Assembly (NCBI GenBank): GCA_029532415.1
Contig: JAQOTA010000030.1
Location: 241,151-305,150 of the forward strand
Reading direction: 5' to 3'
Length of the DNA: 64,000 nucleotides
DNA from: Marasmius tenuissimus
Lineage: Eukaryota > Basidiomycota > Agaricomycetes > Agaricales > Marasmiaceae
Part shown: positions 47,110 to 58,961 of the stretch, one piece after another
Layout: the number at the start of each line of letters is the position of its first letter
Position numbering within the stretch: the stretch's first letter is position 1
The notes under the pieces: model-generated
The model's database searches: none
What the model was told of the DNA's origin: nothing
What the model saw: only the letters and a program-made list of their open reading frames with translations
Made by a program: the position numbers and the translations under genes

Positions 47110-48446
47110 TATAGACGCGACGCCCGTCGTGGCCCGTCTGCAAAGTCCTAATTTATGTTTATCTTGATATTATTTGACGAATGGAACCCATGTATTTGTA
47201 GACACACACACACGAACACCGGCCTTGTTAGGTAATTTCTGGGTTGAGCGTAGCGATGATCGGAGGTAGTTAAAAACCTTGTACAAGGAGTTCTCGGATT
47301 GCTCGGTGAATCAGGCCCGTGATTGTGCCTGCATAAGCCCAGCGGGGCCTCTAAATCACCGTCGGAGCGCTCGCCATAAGTGCCCTGGTGAAGGCCACAG
47401 CTCCTACTTCAAGCCGGGGCTCGATGTGTACCTGGAATGAATCTGAAGCTAACCCACGGGCCAGCCGGCAAGCTGGAAGTTCAACAAAGAGAGATCGTGA
47501 TGCCAACTGCCAACGGAGCGATACACTCTGAGCCAAGCAACACTTTTGACAGCCCCCATAACGCACGTCTTAGGAACATTGGCAGTCAACAGCGCTAGCT
47601 GTCTCGCGAGAATTTATCACACGATACGCGCACGACCGGCATTGCGATCGACATAGGCTCCCAGCTACAAGTCCAGCGCTGTACAAAAGAGCGTAAAGCG
47701 AATGAGCACGATCTTGTAGCCCGTCTTTTCGTCAGTCGTTGAACACTTTGGATCTTAACACCATTTGTATGAGGGAATTGTTGAGCCGCACTTGAGCGTG
47801 ATATGGAAACAAGGCGACACCAATTGGTAATGGTAATCGTATTGACGAAGTTTTTTTGGTTGCTATGAATACTTTCTCCGGAGACCCCAGTTATCTTGCA
47901 CTCATCATCATTATCTTTACTCGCTGCCTGAGATCCCGAGTCTTGATTCAGATTGCCCGGTATTCGATGTTGAGCCGATACTGCTATAGATTCATTCGTT
48001 CGATGCGAATTTTCATAAGTGCAGACGATGTTGAGGCCTGTAGCTTGAGCTTCGAGTATCTGCGGGCGGAGTGATCTGAGTTCAATAGCTCGTCGACGAT
48101 GATCATGGCGGTGGTGAAAAAGCAAAAAGGTGACAATGTTACTTGTCACAATCTGGCACAAAACGTCACTTGCATCATCGTGCCTGAGTCATGACGATTA
48201 TTTTACACAACATCGACACCGGGCGGTGTGTTTCGACTGGCTCCCCCTGGCATTGGTGCCCAGGCTAGAGAAAGTTGAAGGCCAGAAAGAGGACCACTGG
48301 CGCACGGATCACACCCAAAGGGCCATACGTTCAACGTTGCATCCGTTCATTACAAAGCTCGTCATATCTCAAAATACATACAACATTTACGAGTACAATT
48401 GCTTTGGGTCCGTCGTACACAAATAAGTCAATGCAAGTAAAACTAT
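47110..48446. other. Intergenic region, no confident gene
   Basis: A 188-codon minus-strand frame (48161-47595) is open but polar and irregular with no domain. A short (CA)n run is at 47201-47212. Confidence 0.4.
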
Positions 48447-49287
48447 CTATAACTTCTTCTCTGGAGCCTCTCCTTTGCCACTTCCATACTGCTGCTTAGG
48501 AGCCTTCGCCACATCCTTGTCCGCCTCGAACGCGGCAACCTCGGGGCTATCCATCCATTTGGCAACGTTGTCTGCCTGCCACCTCTTAAAGGTAGCACCG
48601 AGACCTTCATTCGAGTAATCCTTGTCGTTCGCCTGATCCTTATGGTATTTGACACGAATAAAATCGCTATCGATACTCTCGGGATCGAGAGACAAGCTAA
48701 CGAGTGCATTGATAGTCGCTGTCTTCGGGATAATCTTGAAGGTCCATTCCTGGATAATTCATAGTCAGCCAAACGCAACACGAAGCAAATTGAAAAGAGA
48801 ATTTGACCTCCTCATGCCTGAACTGGATCAGATCCTTGTCGTTCGTCACAACCTGGTACCCATGGCTCTTCGCATCATTAAACAACTTGGGCAACCCAAA
48901 CCATTGGCCTGCCATCTTATACCGGTCGTTGGCATACACGAACTGATCGTTATACACACAATCTGGCGTGTATCTCTTCACCCTCTCGACCGTCGGCTTC
49001 ATCTCGTACAACGCCAGAATATCTTCGACGAGTGCCTTGCGAGCAGGCGACAGCGGGAACGACTTCGATGGGTCAGGGGTGTAATCGCCGGTAGGGTGCG
49101 TCTGGCGAACTTCAAAATGTTCACCGTGGAGAGAGCTGTCGTTAGGGAAGTGTCGCTTGTCGCTGCCAGAAGGAGGAGGGACGTTGTCGTTGGTAGAGCT
49201 GGACATTCTTCTTCTAGAGTTGATAAGTCGAGTGTAGGTGAAGGGTGTAGAGTTTCTGAGGATTTGGAACGTTTGAGTTCGCAGCAT
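48447..49287 (-). CDS. NTF2/SnoaL-like fold protein
   Basis: Two exons (49287-48808, 48749-48447) make 260 residues. From the ATG at 49287 the first 27 residues are rich in Arg, Thr and Ser without acids (MLRTQTFQILRN...LINSRRR), which could be a mitochondrial presequence; a second ATG (MSSSTNDN) would give a cytosolic form. The core reads SPARKALVEDILALYEMKP, then YTPDCVYNDQFVYANDRYKM, WFGLPKLF, the intron, EWTFKIIPKTATINALVSLSL and RVKYHKDQANDKDYS. This arrangement of an N-terminal helix, a Tyr/Asp-rich strand and a long curved sheet fits a conserved fungal family of the NTF2/SnoaL-like fold of unknown activity. The end is Lys-rich (GEAPEKKL). Confidence 0.7.
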
Positions 49288-50058
49288 TTATACGTAGAGC
49301 CTTCCCGCGTCTGGTTTTGTCCTTATAAGACCATCACGAATATGTATGTGACATTTCTGACGTAGGTTTGCGACATAAACCCCTGGGGCCGGGGACGATG
49401 AGTACCCACCTGACAGATGCCGACACGAATTGATGGCACTTGACAGACAGAGGGGTTGACAGGTTGTGTCTAGATAATCAGAGCGTTTTCTGTAATTATC
49501 AGTAATAATCAATAATAATGATCCCTTTTGGAAAACAAGAAAATATTGCAAAATAAAACCCAAAATACCCAAAACGTCGAGAAACACGGCATATTCCGAT
49601 GTCAGGCGCCAGGGCGCTTCTCCAGTTCTTCGGACCCGGAATAGCAAATACCGGGGTTGCCTATGTTCTTCCGCGTTCTGGACTGTCGCTATCCGACAAA
49701 CATTGGGTCTTTTGATGAACCAATCTGCCAGAGCTCTGGATGGTGAACAGGGAAAACATACATATGTATAGGGTTGTTCAAGGACGGGCAACTTGGTCCA
49801 CCGACTCATGCAAGCCGTGCTACTACTGCTCGATTTGCTTGACACTTTGACAGCAAAATTCTGTGATTTGGAACCTCAAGATTGACGCGACGTAGGCTTC
49901 ACTCAGGACTCTGGAGAATGTGGGGACCCGATGATCTCGCTCTTTTTTTTTTTTATTTCACAGATGACGAGGTCTGTGAAGGAGATACTTGTAGCCAAAG
50001 GGGCAATTGGTGACTTGCAATCGTTCCTTCATCACCCCCCACCTCCGTGTCCTCAGAT
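49288..50058. other. Intergenic region
   Basis: AT-rich around 49500-49560. The 185-codon minus-strand frame ending at 49288 has no domain and abuts the previous gene's start, so I treat it as chance. A poly-T tract is at 49943-49955. Confidence 0.45.
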
Positions 50059-51754
50059 ATGTCCTGGTTCAATCATGCCTCCAAGAAATTTCGCGCCTCT
50101 GGCTCGCAGCCTACTCAGACCCCGGATGAATTCAAGATTCAACGAGCGCTGGATTCTGCAAACGCCGGAAAACCAATCATGACTTACAACCCGGACACCA
50201 AAATGATTCAGAAATGGCAGAGGTATGTTGGTGGGACGTGACTTGCAGCCTTGTGATACGAATATGTTTTTTTGTAGGCAGGACGTTGAGATCAATGGTC
50301 AAATCCGGCCCGCTAGCGCTCAAAATTTTATCGACGACTTCAAGAAACCACCTCAGAAGCGAACTCTCGATCATCCAATCTGCTATGTGGATGGTCCACT
50401 GCAGGATCATGTTGGGCCATTCCTCATCCTCTTGCGGAAGACTGTCCACCAAGTCAAGTACGATATATTTGTCTGCCAGACGAACGGATGCCCCGTTGCT
50501 TGTAAGTACAGTGCTCATCTCATCTCGGCGGAGCTGATGTCCTCAGTAGGGGTCTTGCCAAAGCTTAGTGCTGGCTACCAAGGTCTTCCTTGCCACCCCG
50601 ATCATCTACCTGTCAATGACTCTGGTTGGTTTCGAATTTAATGCCAGAGTGTATCACGTTCTCATTTCCCACCAGGTCGTTTCGAGGAGATCCAGGAGGA
50701 AGTTTCTGAGCCAGGCCCCTCAATGCCCACCATTCTACCAGCTCAGCAACATGTTACCAATGAACATGGGAGCCTAAAGCGCAAGCAACCTGACAGTCAG
50801 CTGGCTGTTGCGCAACCAGTAATGACTCGCCATCAGTCTGAGGGAGAACATGGCGGACCAAACATGTTTTCTCCCAGCGTTGCTAATGCTAGGGCACAAT
50901 ACGGTTTGTTCACCTATCATTCCCACTAGAATCTCTCTGATGTGCCTCTAGATAAGGAACTCGTTCGGAATATGGTCGACTTTGAGGGTACCAACGCAGG
51001 AGAATGTGAGTATGGTTTGATTCTGCGATCATGATAGATCTGTTCTCACAGCTCTATAGACCCCCGATACGATCACCCCGCTTACTTTGAGGGCGAGTGC
51101 AGCGTACTCGACCCGTATGATTCGCACAAGTTCCCAAATCGTGTTGGTTCCAATGGCTGCAGATGGGAACTCATCTACCCCAGTTTTGACGCTTTTGGAC
51201 AAGTCATACGTGCATTCTGCTCACAGGCGGGAGTACCTGCGCACTCTGTCCATGCTCTTATTGAGGATGCAGTTCTCTGTCATATCTGTCTCTGCGTATT
51301 CACTAACGAGGGTCACTCTATCCATCTTGTTGGGGACCAGTGCGGGAATTGTGAGTCCAAGGAAGAAGGTGCGCGTTCATACGAGTTTCACAAAGCAAGC
51401 ACTCATGATTTCTGTTCAGTTGTGCGAGAGACTATTCTCAGTGAACCCAAGGTATCGCTCCGAAGATATCCCTGCGATTTGCAAAGCAACAAGTCCCATG
51501 CAAAACGCTTCGAGTTTACAGCACGATCCCGGGTTAGTGTCGCCTTCATCGAATATCACAGCAAGCTTGGTGTTCCCCAGGACGTCTGGGCTGTTATCAA
51601 GTCTGCTTGGTATGTATGTCGCGTGTGCAAATTGGCAAGGGTTTTCTCCGAGCACCAGCTTCATCTCGATAACTCTGGCGACTGCACGGATCCCTGCAAA
51701 ACGTACAGGTACAAGTACGAGTACTTTGATGTGAGCGTCATATTCTCCTCCTGA
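50059..51754 (+). CDS. Unknown protein with two similar Cys/His modules
   Basis: Six exons (50059-50222, 50278-50501, 50547-50624, 50676-50903, 50952-51005, 51060-51754) keep phase throughout and give 480 residues. The N-terminal third contains a globular part with HPICYVDGPLQDHVGPFLIL, KYDIFVCQTNGCPVA and GYQGLPCHPDHLP, which looks partly Cys-rich; a polar linker follows. The last exon carries two modules of similar plan: CHICLCVFTNEGHSIHLVGD followed by QCGNC, and CRVCKLARVFSEHQLHLDNS followed by GDCTDPC. Both have C-x2-C, an aromatic, two His spaced by three or four, and a closing Cys pair. Zinc binding is likely by inference. I do not recognise a family. The gene lies next to a small SUMO-motif protein and the convergent JmjC gene. 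Confidence 0.65.
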
Positions 51755-51937
51755 CCTGTGATGCGTTCTAATGCCAAAGTGATAGTCCGACTCCGAGATA
51801 GAATTTGTAAAATAGACAGTTGTTCTCTTCTATGTACCTGTCATTACCTGTCATAATCAGGAAAAAAAAGTATGGATCGCGATACCAAATTGGATGAACT
51901 CAGACTATAAGATAGTGCTATCGTATCAGAAATAGAC

Positions 51938-52382
51938 ATGGAGACCTCCCCTACTCAGTGCGAACAGGCTCTTGAACAGCTTCAGAATGACCCAGGTGTC
52001 TTCGTGGAAGATGGTGGGGCATACATTCATTATGATCCGGATGGGAACTTCCTCTGGTTGATGGAAGGTACAACTGCTTACTGCCAATGGACCACAACCA
52101 GGCTAACATATTTCATAGAAGAGCGGTTTGACCAGTATTCCCGTACGAATTACCTTCGAGTTATCTGCCAGGTTGATTTTGATATGGAATATAGGCGAAC
52201 CCACAGCCGCACTGCCTGAAGAACCCATTGACCTAACTGTACCACCAGGAGACTCACAGTTTCTACCTATTGATCTCACAGTGGATGGTACTCAGGAGAA
52301 TCCGTTGGATGTGGAAGAATGCAACAAAGAAAATGATGAAGGGTCATCGAAAGAAAATCCCATTGATTTGACACTGGAATAA
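51938..52382 (+). CDS. Small protein with three SUMO-interaction-like motifs
   Basis: Modelled as two exons (51938-52067, 52195-52382), 105 residues. The N-terminal part reads METSPTQCEQALEQLQND and YIHYDPDGNFLWLME. After the splice the tail holds EEPIDLTVPPGD, LPIDLTVDGT and NPIDLTLE, three copies of a P-I-D-L-T core flanked by acidic or polar residues. A short hydrophobic core V/I-D-L-T beside acids is the classic SUMO-interaction motif, so multivalent binding to SUMO or to SUMO-modified partners is inferred. The single 127-nt intron is longer than its neighbours and an extra small exon at about 52120-52160 is possible. It ends 8 bp from the end of the convergent JmjC gene. Confidence 0.55.
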
Positions 52383-52390
52383 ATATGTAT

Positions 52391-55300
52391 CTAATCGTCT
52401 GTTGCAACGCGGTTGAAAGTAAAGTTACACCGGTGATAAAAGTAGTCTTTGTGTGCCTCTGAATCGCTAGCATCATCCCAAAGTTTCTTCAGCGTTGCAT
52501 CGTACTGACCAAAGTCGCTCGTGATCTTCTCCTCTATTGCTGCAGCGGTGAGGTTCGGAGAGACTCCAGCAACCGCGTTTTCTCCTTCCCACAAGTGTCG
52601 ATGGTGAACCAGGGTCCTAGCTTGATCAACTAGATAGCCATATCGTACCTCGTCCCAACAATCCTCTCCAGTTTCAGTCGACACCACAGAGTATCTGGTC
52701 TGTAGCCAGTCCAATGCAGCATCAGCGTATATTCTGGAGGTTGTGTAGAGGGGGTTTAGGAACTCCGATAACGTCTTTTCTACCTTGGCCTTTTCTGCAC
52801 CTTTGAGTACTGCAATGTCGTAGCGCTCGGGGCAAAGTACAGTGCCAAGATAGACGATGTTGACCAGGGATAGGAATTGGAGAAGTCCATCGCGCGTGGA
52901 GACGATAGGGATATCGAGGGTGGGGTCAAAGTGTTGGTCGTGAAGATTCGATTCGTATTTGGGAGAATTCATCATGTACCGGGACCAATAGTTGAGGATG
53001 TTCACAAGCACATATCGGATTTTGGAGTGGTCGTTGTTCGTAACGTGTCGGTATGATGCAGTGACGTGAAAGATCCCAAAACACGATTTCTGGATTGTTG
53101 AAGAGCAGTAAAAGTGGCCCCCTTCCACCACGGAATCAACAACTGTCACAACAAAGTGAGGTGTGTTGGGAGGCATTATCCTGGAAGTATATGAGTGGGT
53201 AGATAGAAAGAGAATACGGTGTAACTCACAATGTGTCGCCCGCTTCCAACAAAATCCCGTACTTTTTCCAACCTACGCTCTTCTCTTGACAGGTGTTGAA
53301 CGATTCGATTCCAGCGTGCTCTTGGGGATCAGCTGCACTGGGAGCACCGATTATCCACAACTTCTTCCCAGTGAGAATGGTGATCCAAGTGGCCAGACCT
53401 TGAGCATCAACATGCCAGTCGTGGAGAGCATCCGTTAACCCGCACAAGTACCAGCACATGTCGCGCATTGGAAAGACAAAGTCCAACTGCGCTTCATCAT
53501 CCTGGATGTTCATCCATGCCTGCCGACAAATTGCTAGATCAAGTGGTACCCAGGTGCCGCCTGACTCAGAAGGAACGTCGAGTAGGTTCATGATGTGTCC
53601 GCGGCGATCCCTGGCTTCATACATCTCCCTAAGACTGGCCTGGATATACGTGTTTCCATCTTCGCGTTCGCCATCGAGAGAGGCGTCTGAGCACGTGTCA
53701 GTAACCAAGAAAAACAATACATTGGAACGCGTACCGTGAATCTGCCTCATATCGTCCAGAAGACCCAACTTGGAAAGAACACTTTCGGAGAATTCGTCCT
53801 TGTTCTCCAGTATGCGCTCTGTCAACACAATACCAAATGTGTTCCCAAACCGTTTCAACAGCTCTTCCTTGCCAAAATTCTTGAGTTGGGCGTAGGGGAA
53901 AGCCAATATATCGCCCGAATGCTCCAGGTTGGTACTGGCTTGAACCCAGACCAAGTCCTCCAAGATCTTCTTCAGAGTAGTGTGCGGGTCAAACGAGAAA
54001 TTGGAGTTTGGATTTTGTGGCTGATGAAGTCTATTCAAACAAAGTAAATGACGAATGCACAAGATAACTCACATAGAAAGCCGGGGTGTATTGATACTCT
54101 TCACCATTCCTGACGCATCTCAACGTAAAAGTATTGCGGGGTTCCCTTGCTCGCTGAAGTTACCATCAGTTCTGAGCGAAAAGGCATGAGATAGAAGGCT
54201 TACCGGTGAGTCCTCAAGAATACTCAAGCGGGGAATATCTCCCATCTTGGCCTTTAACCGCTCTACCTTTTTCCAGCCTTCATCATCCTTGACAACAAAC
54301 ACAGAAGGCTTTCTTTTCTGCTTGTTCCCACTGCCGCCGCCGCCGCCTCCACCGCCAAACCATCCGCCTCCGCCGCGTTTCTTCTTTTCTGGAGGAGCCT
54401 CATCTTCATCAGCATCCGACCCTGCCTTCCGCTTGGAACGCCTGGTGGTGGTTGGTTCCTCCTCCTCGAGTTCATCGTCGTCATCGGACTCCTCCTCGTT
54501 GCCTACTATTGAACGTTCAGAGAAAACTATGAAATATAGTGATGGATAACACATACCAATGTCGAAATACCCCAAGTCATCACATTCCGTAAAGTCAAGT
54601 TCATCTACAGCATCAAGGAAGTTCACCACCGCAGTGAAAGGGGAAATCGAGCCGTCGACGATTGACAGAATTTCAGTGTAGAACAAGCGTTCCACTCGGA
54701 GAAGCTCCTTGGGCTTGATATTTCCGAATGCCGTGAGCCACTGTAAAGCCATGTTTTAGAGGCGATTCATCAATAAAAAACAGTTACGCACACGAAGCAT
54801 GGTGAGGGCGGAGTTGTCGTTTCGAAATGCATTGCATCCTCGTGGTGAAAGAAGGGTAAAGGGACTAATCATCGTAGCGTTGAGACCCCCTCGAAGTTCA
54901 GATGGTTTCGAGCTCAACCCATCGAGGGAATCCATCTCGCCCACCATGTCCTCATACTTGGGAGGAAAGGTTGTTTTACCCGTCTAGAACTCCATTTGAG
55001 TGATTAAAGACGCAGCCAGACAAATAGACTTGCCTTGAGAACGTAGGTGAGTGCAAGTGCCAGGTAACCAAAGTTCTTCACAGCACTTTGGAATGCAGTT
55101 GAGCTTTCTGCTTGCAAAATGCCTGCGACAATCCCGCGCATCACCGTTCTTGGCGACTTTGAATTCTTTGAATTCCTCATTGCAGGCTCTGGCTCAGACA
55201 CACAGCCCCGCTGCAGAGTCTGCAGGGCATCTACCCAGCCATTCTCTTTATTGAACAGGGATAGAGCAGGCTGGAGACGGATTAGAACCAGGAGACTGTG

Positions 55301-55821
55301 CGGTAGACAACTAATAAACTTACAATCTTGCGAAAAGACTGGGGAGGGATTGCAGTCCAGCCCATCTCTTTGTTACGGGGTACCTTGTCCCCTCCATAAA
55401 CCTCCTTCAGCTTATCCACTAATCGGAGCATGAAGATGTTCTCTGCAAGTTCCTTGTTCTCGAGTGAGTCGACCGATTCGTCGAAATCGTCCTGATCCGT
55501 TTCAGACGAGAGGAGAATCTCGAGGTCTATCTTCGCTTGGATTAGCAGCTTCTAGTATGCAATATAAGTTAATATCACTGGTATAAAAAGCACAACTGAC
55601 TTTGGCGATGGGGGGGCAGCTGTCAGCGTCAAGCAAGTGCGCCGGATCCGTCTCAAACGGGATCTGTTTGAATATATGTTTGTCGAGCGTCACTTCAACG
55701 CCAGACTTGGATTTCCTTTTCGTGGTTTTGGGGCCACGGATCCCTTTGATTACAGTTCCGCTATGCTAAACAGAAATAAGTGCTCCCCCAAGACCGCGGA
55801 GAAGCTCAAACGTACCGCCAT
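52391..55821 (-). CDS. JmjC-domain protein
   Basis: Ten exons (55821-55816, 55765-55601, 55551-55324, 55270-55034, 54983-54792, 54740-54557, 54505-54204, 54153-54073, 54020-53230, 53180-52391) give 991 residues, phases consistent. The start is a six-base exon ATGGCG. Residues 60-340 are helical and unfamiliar; residues 340-420 are acidic, then basic and Gly-rich (DDDDELEEEE, RRSKRKAG, a nine-Gly run, KQKRKP), a likely nuclear signal. The C-terminal half carries a JmjC-type Fe(II)/2-oxoglutarate site: HDWHVDAQGLATW near residue 670, ILLEAGDTLIMPPNTPHFVV with the distal His, and DSVVEGGHFYC. JmjC enzymes hydroxylate or demethylate proteins, often histones; the substrate here is unknown. One intron (55033-54984) starts with GC instead of GT. 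It converges with the SUMO-motif gene. Confidence 0.82.
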
Positions 55822-56454
55822 ATCGTTCACCTTCCTTAAAAGGAAGTCAGAGGGCCAATTGGTGCTGGCACTTCCTTATTTGGAAGGTCAACCAAGAGTA
55901 CCACGAAAAAATCAGATTTTAAAAATAAAGAATATCTAGAGGTACAAAGAGCTCACCTGGGGTGTTTTGTTTGCAGAATTCCGTTCGAAAACGTCGAATT
56001 GTGGTGGTCGTGGTGGAAGAAAAGCAAGAGGCGTAGAGTGGCTGTGCGCTGTGTTCATTCAGCATACAGGCGCCGGTGGGTACGGTCTCTCCGCAACCAC
56101 CACCACAATCTTTTGCCAAGGTACGCTTCTCTTCATAGTTTTATGATTTTTGCTCTGGAAACTCACTATATTCATTCTAGAACTCGAAATGTGCCAAAAC
56201 AACTTCAAAATCAACGCGAGCGGTATCCGCATGTTGCCCTCACATTTTCTCTACTTCCCACGGTCAGATGCACGATTTGGGTCCCAACAAGCCTATTCTC
56301 ATCCGACAAGTCCGCGTAACGACGCTGTTGGGTTAGCTTCCACCTGCTAGAACTGACTTGTATGAATTACAGGAGAGCGTAAGGACTCGTCAATAAATAG
56401 ATGAACCCATATTTCTCAGCCGTTTCCATCTAGTGTTTGCTTGTGCGAAATACG
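55822..56454. other. Upstream of the JmjC gene; no confident gene
   Basis: A minus-strand frame starting at 56119 (MAKDCGGGCGET) is followed by a GTGAGC site but cannot be linked cleanly to the JmjC gene, which has its own start exon. A piece of the missing N-terminal half of the NECAP-like remnant was looked for here and not found. Confidence 0.35.
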
Positions 56455-56663
56455 ACCTCGCTAAGCCCTGTGTCGAAGCAGTACTGGACTCATCCCGATA
56501 TTTCGTTGTTCGAGTCAAGGATAGTGGGGAGAAGGCTCATATTGGACTTGGATTCGCAGAGAGGACGGATAGTTTCGATTTCAGTATGTGACCTCTCGCC
56601 AGCCCGAGGCATGCTGCTGAACGGCTCGACCACTACAGATGTCGCACTTCAGGACTACACCAA
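56455..56663 (+). pseudogene. NECAP-type (adaptin ear-binding coat protein) remnant
   Basis: Exon pieces 56455-56583 and 56639-56663 join to [20 protein letters not shown], then [17 protein letters not shown] and NVALQDYTK. This is the second half of the NECAP PH-like ear-binding domain, a factor of clathrin-coated vesicle formation. The first half of the domain is missing upstream, and after YTK the frame meets a stop. What follows is a Pro-rich stretch (to about 57060) that could be the normal tail in another frame. It is a truncated gene copy. Confidence 0.6.
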
Positions 56664-57599
56664 GTGAAGAAAGATCAACACTCAATGCCCCTTCCTACGA
56701 TCTGACTCTTCTGCATTGTAGGCGATAGATTTCATCCCATCCAGCGCGTATGGGGCACCTAACGTTCACAATCACCGCGAATCTCACGCACATTCCTCTC
56801 CTCCGCCACTTCCGATTCATGTCTATCCGCTACCGGCGCTTCCACCGCCTGTTCCTCCACGTTTGGATTTCCCCGTTCCACAGTCGAGTCCATCACCTCA
56901 ACAGTTGACGTTGACGGTTCCTGGGAGTCCGATGAGCCCGAGTTTTACTAGGAGATCTAAACGGTATTCGGGGAAAGAGAAGACGAGCAAGGGGAGGAGC
57001 AGACTACGCCTACACAAACCACACCCACGAAACAATCACCTACGTTGGCGTTCCTGAGATCGAGGGCGGCTATCCACGGCGTTCAGAAGTCATATAACGT
57101 CTCTAAGGGTACTGGTGAGTAACCAGCGACGTTTCCTAGCGGCCTGAGACTCACTTTAGCGTTTTTTAGGGTCAACAAAACCTCTCCGCCTCGGATTTGA
57201 TTCCATTCACCACGTGTGGTGGAAAGGATGGTATTGGGTTACGGGCCTGTGTACTCCGATATCCGTACAACACCGGGTAAAGTACCGGCCGTAACCCTGT
57301 GCCCAGCATCATCTCTTTCCCTTGGACTACCATGTAGGTACTCATCAACCCATGTTCTCCTCGGCCCAACGTCCAGTTCAGAGGGACTATAACGAGGGAA
57401 GACCATTGAAGTTTGCGAGAGGGAGGCGAGGGAGACGAAGACGGAAGGAGCGTGTGGTGTCCTGTGAAGGACCGTTTGGTTTTCATCCCTCGGATGGGGA
57501 GCTGCATCGCCTACACCATCACGTTCGAATATGGCGCCTAACCTTTCACCGTCACCTCTTACTTCTTCACCTTCTCGCGAGGCACCGCCGCTTTATGCA

Positions 57600-58292
57600 C
57601 AGTTCAACACTCAATACCCTACTCACGATCGCTAAACGGTTCGAGAAGCTGGAGAACTGGACAGTGGGGCATGTGCGGGCTTTGGAGGAACGTACGAGCG
57701 ACGTGGAAAGAAGCGACTACGCATGTCCCGCAGAGACTTCCATCGCCGGTTTCTTCTCCCCCACCAACTCCCCACCATCATCCGCCACCAAATCCGCCCG
57801 CCCGATATCTATGAACATCACCGGCCTACCACCCCCAGACTTGCAACAGAACCCTCCAATGTCATCTTCCTCGTCTTCCTATTCCATGGCGTCATTCTCC
57901 TCCGCATCCTCGATTTCACCACAGACGGTGATTCACCGGAAGACAGCGGCAACCTGCGAAGACGTCTCTCCCAATCGTACGCTGACATCATCCACGCCAT
58001 CGACGCCCTTCAATCCCAAAACAACACTCTCCTCGAACTAGTCGAATACCTCAAACGAATGCACCCCACTCTCGTCACACCAGATCTAATCCCAACTCTC
58101 ACCGAAGACCTCCAATCTCTCCTCACCCAATTCACCTCCCTCACACATACATCCCTCGCCTCCCAACTCACATCGAATCAAACATACCTGACAAGCGTGT
58201 CTCTCGACGACTTTGTCGCCGTCTACAAAGAAACCCACAAATTCGTCGTCGACTGCGAAGTCCGCTGCAAATGCATGGTCGTTGCTTTATAG
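57600..58292 (+). pseudogene. Remnant of a coiled-coil protein gene
   Basis: At 57610-57715 the frame reads TLLTIAKRFEKLENWTVGHV then RALEERTSDVER, a convincing amphipathic helix, followed by a Ser/Pro-rich stretch. From about 57945 a different frame continues with SYADIIHAIDALQSQNNTLL, ELVEYLKRMHPTLVTPDLIP and more helical sequence to 58292. The two parts are in different frames without a clear intron, so this is a broken or mis-modelled gene. I cannot name the family. Between 56664 and 57600 nothing else is assignable. Confidence 0.35.
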
Positions 58293-58657
58293 CCAAACAA
58301 TGGCTCAACGCGTTTCACCAGTCCAGGCTCAACCAACAAGCTAAAGCAGTCGAAGACGAGGTGTGGAATGCCACATAGGTCGGGGACGACGTGCAGGGCG
58401 TTGTAAAGGTCATCGTTGACGGAGCTGTTGGGGATGCTGGCTTATTGGCTTTGGAGGGTCAATCTATGCCTGTTCCTTTAGTACCGACACCTGCTACACC
58501 TGCCACACCGACGCCAGCTACCCCCCGAGGTATCTCAGTCCCGGCGTCGTCGAGGTGCGCGCTTTTTCTTTTTCTTTTTTTTTCGACCTAGATAATAACA
58601 CCACCACTCTGAAAGGACGTGATGAGTCAAGTATTCGCAGCGATAAACCACCGGTTG

Positions 58658-58961
58658 TCAGAGGAATATCCACGCGAACGGGGCTACATGGACACGTGTG
58701 AAGGCGAACCCTTTTGGGGTGAGACAGTCGCCTTCGTTGAGGTTGCATTTGTCCCATTTGGTGTGTTCGAGGTCGATGAAGGTGAAATCGGAGAGGGTAT
58801 TGAGGCCGTCGCCGAAGGGGACGCCACCGGAGGTTGCGGTGCGGAAGGCGTGGTTGTCGTTGGCGTAGAGGGCGGCGTGGAAGTTGAAGTCTTCTTGGAC
58901 GTTGATGATGTTGAACAGTTTGAGGCGGGGGGAGATGAGGGGGGTGTTGACTTTGTACTCC
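58658..58961 (-). pseudogene. Endonuclease/exonuclease/phosphatase-fold fragment
   Basis: The minus strand reads NTPLISPRLKLFNIINVQED, FNFHAALYANDNHAFRT, SGGVPFGDGLNTLSDFTFI, DCLTPKGFAFTRVHV and ends in a stop at 58658. The VQED element with its metal-binding Glu, the following Tyr/His-rich run and GLNTLS are features of the DNase I / sphingomyelinase-like fold of fungal secreted members. The N-terminal strand with the first catalytic Asn and the C-terminal half with the His-Asp sites are absent, so this is a fragment. Confidence 0.6.

Noticed and set aside
47595..48161. 188-codon minus-strand frame
   Set aside because: Composition is irregular and no family or fold can be recognised; likely chance.
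49288..49845. 185-codon minus-strand frame upstream of the NTF2-like gene
   Set aside because: No domain; it ends exactly at the neighbouring gene's start region and includes AT-rich intergenic sequence.
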